Assembly (NCBI GenBank): GCA_031255315.1
Contig: JAIRSS010000088.1
Location: 1-6,180 of the forward strand
Length of the DNA stretch: 6,180 bases
Reading direction: 5' to 3'
From: Spirochaetaceae bacterium
Lineage (GTDB): Bacteria > Spirochaetota > Spirochaetia > Treponematales > Breznakiellaceae
Shown here: in pieces, positions 4,573 through 6,180 of the stretch
Position numbering within the stretch: the first letter of the stretch is position 1
Layout: each line of letters starts with the position of its first letter
The notes under the pieces: generated by a model
What the model saw: the letters and a program-made list of their open reading frames with translations, nothing else
What the model was told of the DNA's origin: nothing
Databases searched by the model: none
Made by a program: the position numbers and the translations under genes

Positions 4573-5877
4573 ATGCCGGACGGCGGTACGCGAACAGAAA
4601 TAAAAGAAGAAAACCTCAAGAAATCCCTGACCCACCCCTGCTTTAACGGGTGCGGCGGAAAAAACACCCGAATCCACCTGCCGGTCGCCCCGGCCTGCAC
4701 GATTCAGTGTAACTACTGTATCCGCAAATACCACTGCGTCAACGAGAGCCGTCCGGGAATAACCGCGCGGGTTATGAGCCCCCCGGAAGCCCTGAACTGG
4801 TTCCTGGCGGCCCGGGAAACGCTTGGGGCCGTTGACGTGGCGGGCATTGCCGGTCCGGGAGACGCCCTGGCGGATTTTGAGAAGACCCGGGAAACCTTCT
4901 CCCTGATACGAAAGGCTGATCCGGACATTACCTTCTGCCTTTCCACCAACGGCCTCCTCCTCCCCCGTTATGCTGATAAAATTGCGGCCCTCGGTGTATC
5001 CCATGTAACCGTTACGGTAAACGCCCCGGACAGCGAAACCGGCAGGCGTATCTACCGTTTCGTTGAATGGGACAGGACGCGCTATACCGGCAAGGAAGGG
5101 GCGGCCCGGCTCCTGGAAAATCAGTACGCGGGGATACGGCGGCTTAAGGAATTGGGCATAGTCAGTAAGGTCAATGTGGTACTCCTCAAGGGGATCAATA
5201 GCGGGTTGATTCCGGCTATAGCGGGAATGGTGAAAGAAGCCGGCGCGGATATACTCAACGTCATGCAGCTTATCCCGGTCAAAGGGAGCCTCTTTGAGCA
5301 TATCCCCCTCACCAGCAACGCCGAACTCACGGAGATCCGCAGACGCTGCGAAGGTATTCTGCCGCAAATGTACCACTGCCGCCAGTGCCGCGCCGACGCG
5401 GTGGGGCGCATCGACGAGGACGTCTCCCTCAGCCTTGCGGGAAAGGCCGCGCTTCCTCCCGATGTACCGGCGCGTATAGGTGCGCGTGAACCCCCGGAAT
5501 TCCCCGTTGGGGCGGTTGTTCCGCGTTTTGCGGCGGCCTCCAAAAATGGAATGCTGGTGGATCAGCACTTTGGCCACGCCCAGGCGTTTCACGTGTACGA
5601 GTACCGGGAAGGCCAGGTGCGGTTTATTGAGCGCCGGGAAATTTCGCGTTGTTGCGCAGGGCCTTCGCACTGCGGGGGCCGGGAAAGCCGATTCGCCATG
5701 ATTGCGGAAGCGTTAAAGGACTGTTCCTGCGTTCTTGCCGTGCGCATAGGCGACGCGCCCCGGGCGGAGCTGGAAAAACAGGGTGTCCGGGTTTTTATGA
5801 CCTATGATTATGTTACCGACGCGGTACGTAAAGCGGCTGAGTTGTTCGGCGGCCCGTCCGGGGCGGTGCGGTTCTGA
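4573..5877 (+). CDS. NifB-like radical SAM cofactor maturase with C-terminal NifX-like domain
   Basis: NifB fuses two [4Fe-4S] clusters and inserts a SAM-derived carbide to make the 8Fe core (NifB-co) of nitrogenase-type cofactors. The 434-residue protein has the full ligand set: HPCF at 21-24, the radical SAM motif CTIQCNYC (Cys42, Cys46, Cys49), Cys55 in KYHCVNESRPG, AGPGD at 93-97, Cys122 in FCLSTNG, and the CRQCRADAVG block (Cys269, Cys272). After a linker (about 283-315) comes a NifX/NafY-like domain with AASKNGMLVDQHFGHA (321-336), a segment that in related proteins binds the finished cluster. That domain has a cysteine group (Cys360, Cys361, Cys367, Cys384, Cys386). The two-domain layout equals that of classic NifB of proteobacteria, although many archaeal NifB proteins lack the second domain. 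It sits 51 bases after the NifH-like gene. The best inference is a maturase for a nitrogenase-like enzyme such as MarB in methylthio-alkane reductase; a role in true nitrogen fixation cannot be ruled out. Confidence 0.94.
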   Translation: MPDGGTRTEIKEENLKKSLTHPCFNGCGGKNTRIHLPVAPACTIQCNYCIRKYHCVNESRPGITARVMSPPEALNWFLAARETLGAVDVAGIAGPGDALADFEKTRETFSLIRKADPDITFCLSTNGLLLPRYADKIAALGVSHVTVTVNAPDSETGRRIYRFVEWDRTRYTGKEGAARLLENQYAGIRRLKELGIVSKVNVVLLKGINSGLIPAIAGMVKEAGADILNVMQLIPVKGSLFEHIPLTSNAELTEIRRRCEGILPQMYHCRQCRADAVGRIDEDVSLSLAGKAALPPDVPARIGAREPPEFPVGAVVPRFAAASKNGMLVDQHFGHAQAFHVYEYREGQVRFIERREISRCCAGPSHCGGRESRFAMIAEALKDCSCVLAVRIGDAPRAELEKQGVRVFMTYDYVTDAVRKAAELFGGPSGAVRF

Positions 5878-5913
5878 GCGGGTCCAGGCGGTATTTATTT
5901 TTCCCGCATACCG
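5878..5913 (+). other. Overlapping inverted repeats after the NifB-like gene
   Basis: Two pairings compete just after the stop codon: GCGGG (5878-5882) with CCCGC (5903-5907), and CGGTAT (5889-5894) with ATACCG (5908-5913). Neither is followed by a proper T-run (GTCTATACTC follows), so it is a weak terminator candidate at most. Read-through into the DUF167 gene remains possible. Confidence 0.3.
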
Positions 5914-5916
5914 GTC

Positions 5917-5922
5917 TATACT
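5917..5922 (+). promoter_or_regulatory. Candidate -10 element for a leaderless DUF167 transcript
   Basis: TATACT, a five-of-six match to the -10 consensus, ends eight bases before the A of the ATG at 5930. Transcription starting the usual six to eight bases downstream would begin at or next to the start codon. There is no Shine-Dalgarno sequence in the intervening bases. The -35 region is AT-rich (5892-5902) but has no clear TTGACA. Confidence 0.35.
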
Positions 5923-5929
5923 CACATAT

Positions 5930-6180
5930 ATGGAATCGTGTATCCGTGTTTCCGGCGGCCGTTTGCTGGTGAACCTGAAGGTACAGCCCGGCGCATCCAG
6001 GTCGTGTCTGACGGGCCTCAAAGACCAACGGCTCGGCGTGAGGATAGCCGCCGCTCCCGAGGGGGGAAAGGCCAATACAGCGCTTATCGCCTTCTTTGCT
6101 GATCTTCTTGGACGCCCAAAACGGGACTTTGCCGTAGAAAGCGGGGAAAAATCCCGGCGTAAAACCCTGGCTATGCCCCT
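5930..6180 (+). CDS. DUF167 (YggU-family) protein, N-terminal 83 codons, runs off right edge
   Basis: This is a small conserved protein of unknown biochemical role found widely in bacteria and archaea. My translation begins MESCIRVSGGRLLVNLKVQP and carries the family signature: LKVQPGAS near 16-23, LGVRIAAAPEGGKAN (35-49), whose PEGGKAN block is the most conserved part, then ALIAFFADLLGRPKRDFAVESGEKSRRKTL. Most members are about 95-110 residues, so only a short tail is missing. No in-frame start codon lies upstream between the previous stop and 5930, so the ATG is the only ordinary choice; it lacks a ribosome binding site. The gene probably belongs to the chromosomal background and marks the end of the NifH/NifB-like unit, although cotranscription cannot be excluded. 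Confidence 0.85.
   Translation, partial: MESCIRVSGGRLLVNLKVQPGASRSCLTGLKDQRLGVRIAAAPEGGKANTALIAFFADLLGRPKRDFAVESGEKSRRKTLAMP

Noticed and set aside
4555..5670. 371-codon open frame on the minus strand opposite the NifB-like gene
   Set aside because: Low-complexity basic composition, no recognisable motif, no ribosome binding site; the opposite strand has a full NifB motif set.
3646..5877. Assignment as a conventional nitrogen-fixation operon
   Set aside because: No D, K, E, N or nifI genes and no sigma-54 promoter are visible, and the neighbours relate to sulfur. It cannot be excluded fully because the window is short.
5878..5913. Rho-independent terminator after the NifB-like gene
   Set aside because: Stems of 5-6 bp have long loops, and no T-run follows either arm.

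Overview
The window looks like a chromosomal segment of a free-living or gut-associated anaerobe, most likely a spirochaete of the Treponema group. The clues are indirect: a group IV type NifH homologue of the kind known from termite-gut treponemes, and a transporter binding protein whose signal region ends in VFAGGKKES, a pattern I associate with Treponema periplasmic proteins. Coding regions are GC-rich. I have no 16S or ribosomal marker, so the taxonomy is an inference of moderate confidence at best.

Layout. On the minus strand, read from about 3282 down to the left edge, is a compact four-gene set: a periplasmic substrate-binding protein, a membrane permease and an ATPase of the nitrate/sulfonate/taurine ABC importer type, followed by the first 127 codons of a MetY-type O-acetylhomoserine sulfhydrylase that runs off the window. 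A 363-bp intergenic region (3283-3645) separates this set from a divergent plus-strand set. It holds an AT-rich part with candidate promoters in both directions, then a dyad and a GC-rich part that can fold into several stems. The plus-strand set is a NifH-like iron protein followed by a NifB-like radical SAM maturase carrying a C-terminal NifX-like domain. The right edge carries the first 83 codons of a DUF167/YggU-family protein, which has no visible Shine-Dalgarno sequence and may be translated from a leaderless transcript.

How the genes may work together. A NifH-like reductase and a NifB-like cofactor maturase together imply a nitrogenase-like enzyme with a complex Fe-S-carbide cofactor, yet no catalytic D or K subunit lies next to them here. 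The divergent sulfonate-type importer and the MetY enzyme suggest that the system handles organic sulfur rather than N2. The best-known precedent is methylthio-alkane reductase (MarBHDK, Rhodospirillum rubrum), which releases methanethiol that O-acetylhomoserine sulfhydrylase turns into methionine. My working model is that the importer brings in a small organosulfur compound, a nitrogenase-like reductase (D/K encoded outside the window) liberates a thiol or sulfide, and MetY fixes it onto O-acetylhomoserine. A group IV nitrogenase or an unknown reductase remains possible.

No CRISPR array, tRNA, rRNA, insertion sequence or obvious horizontal-transfer boundary was seen. All complete genes appear intact.
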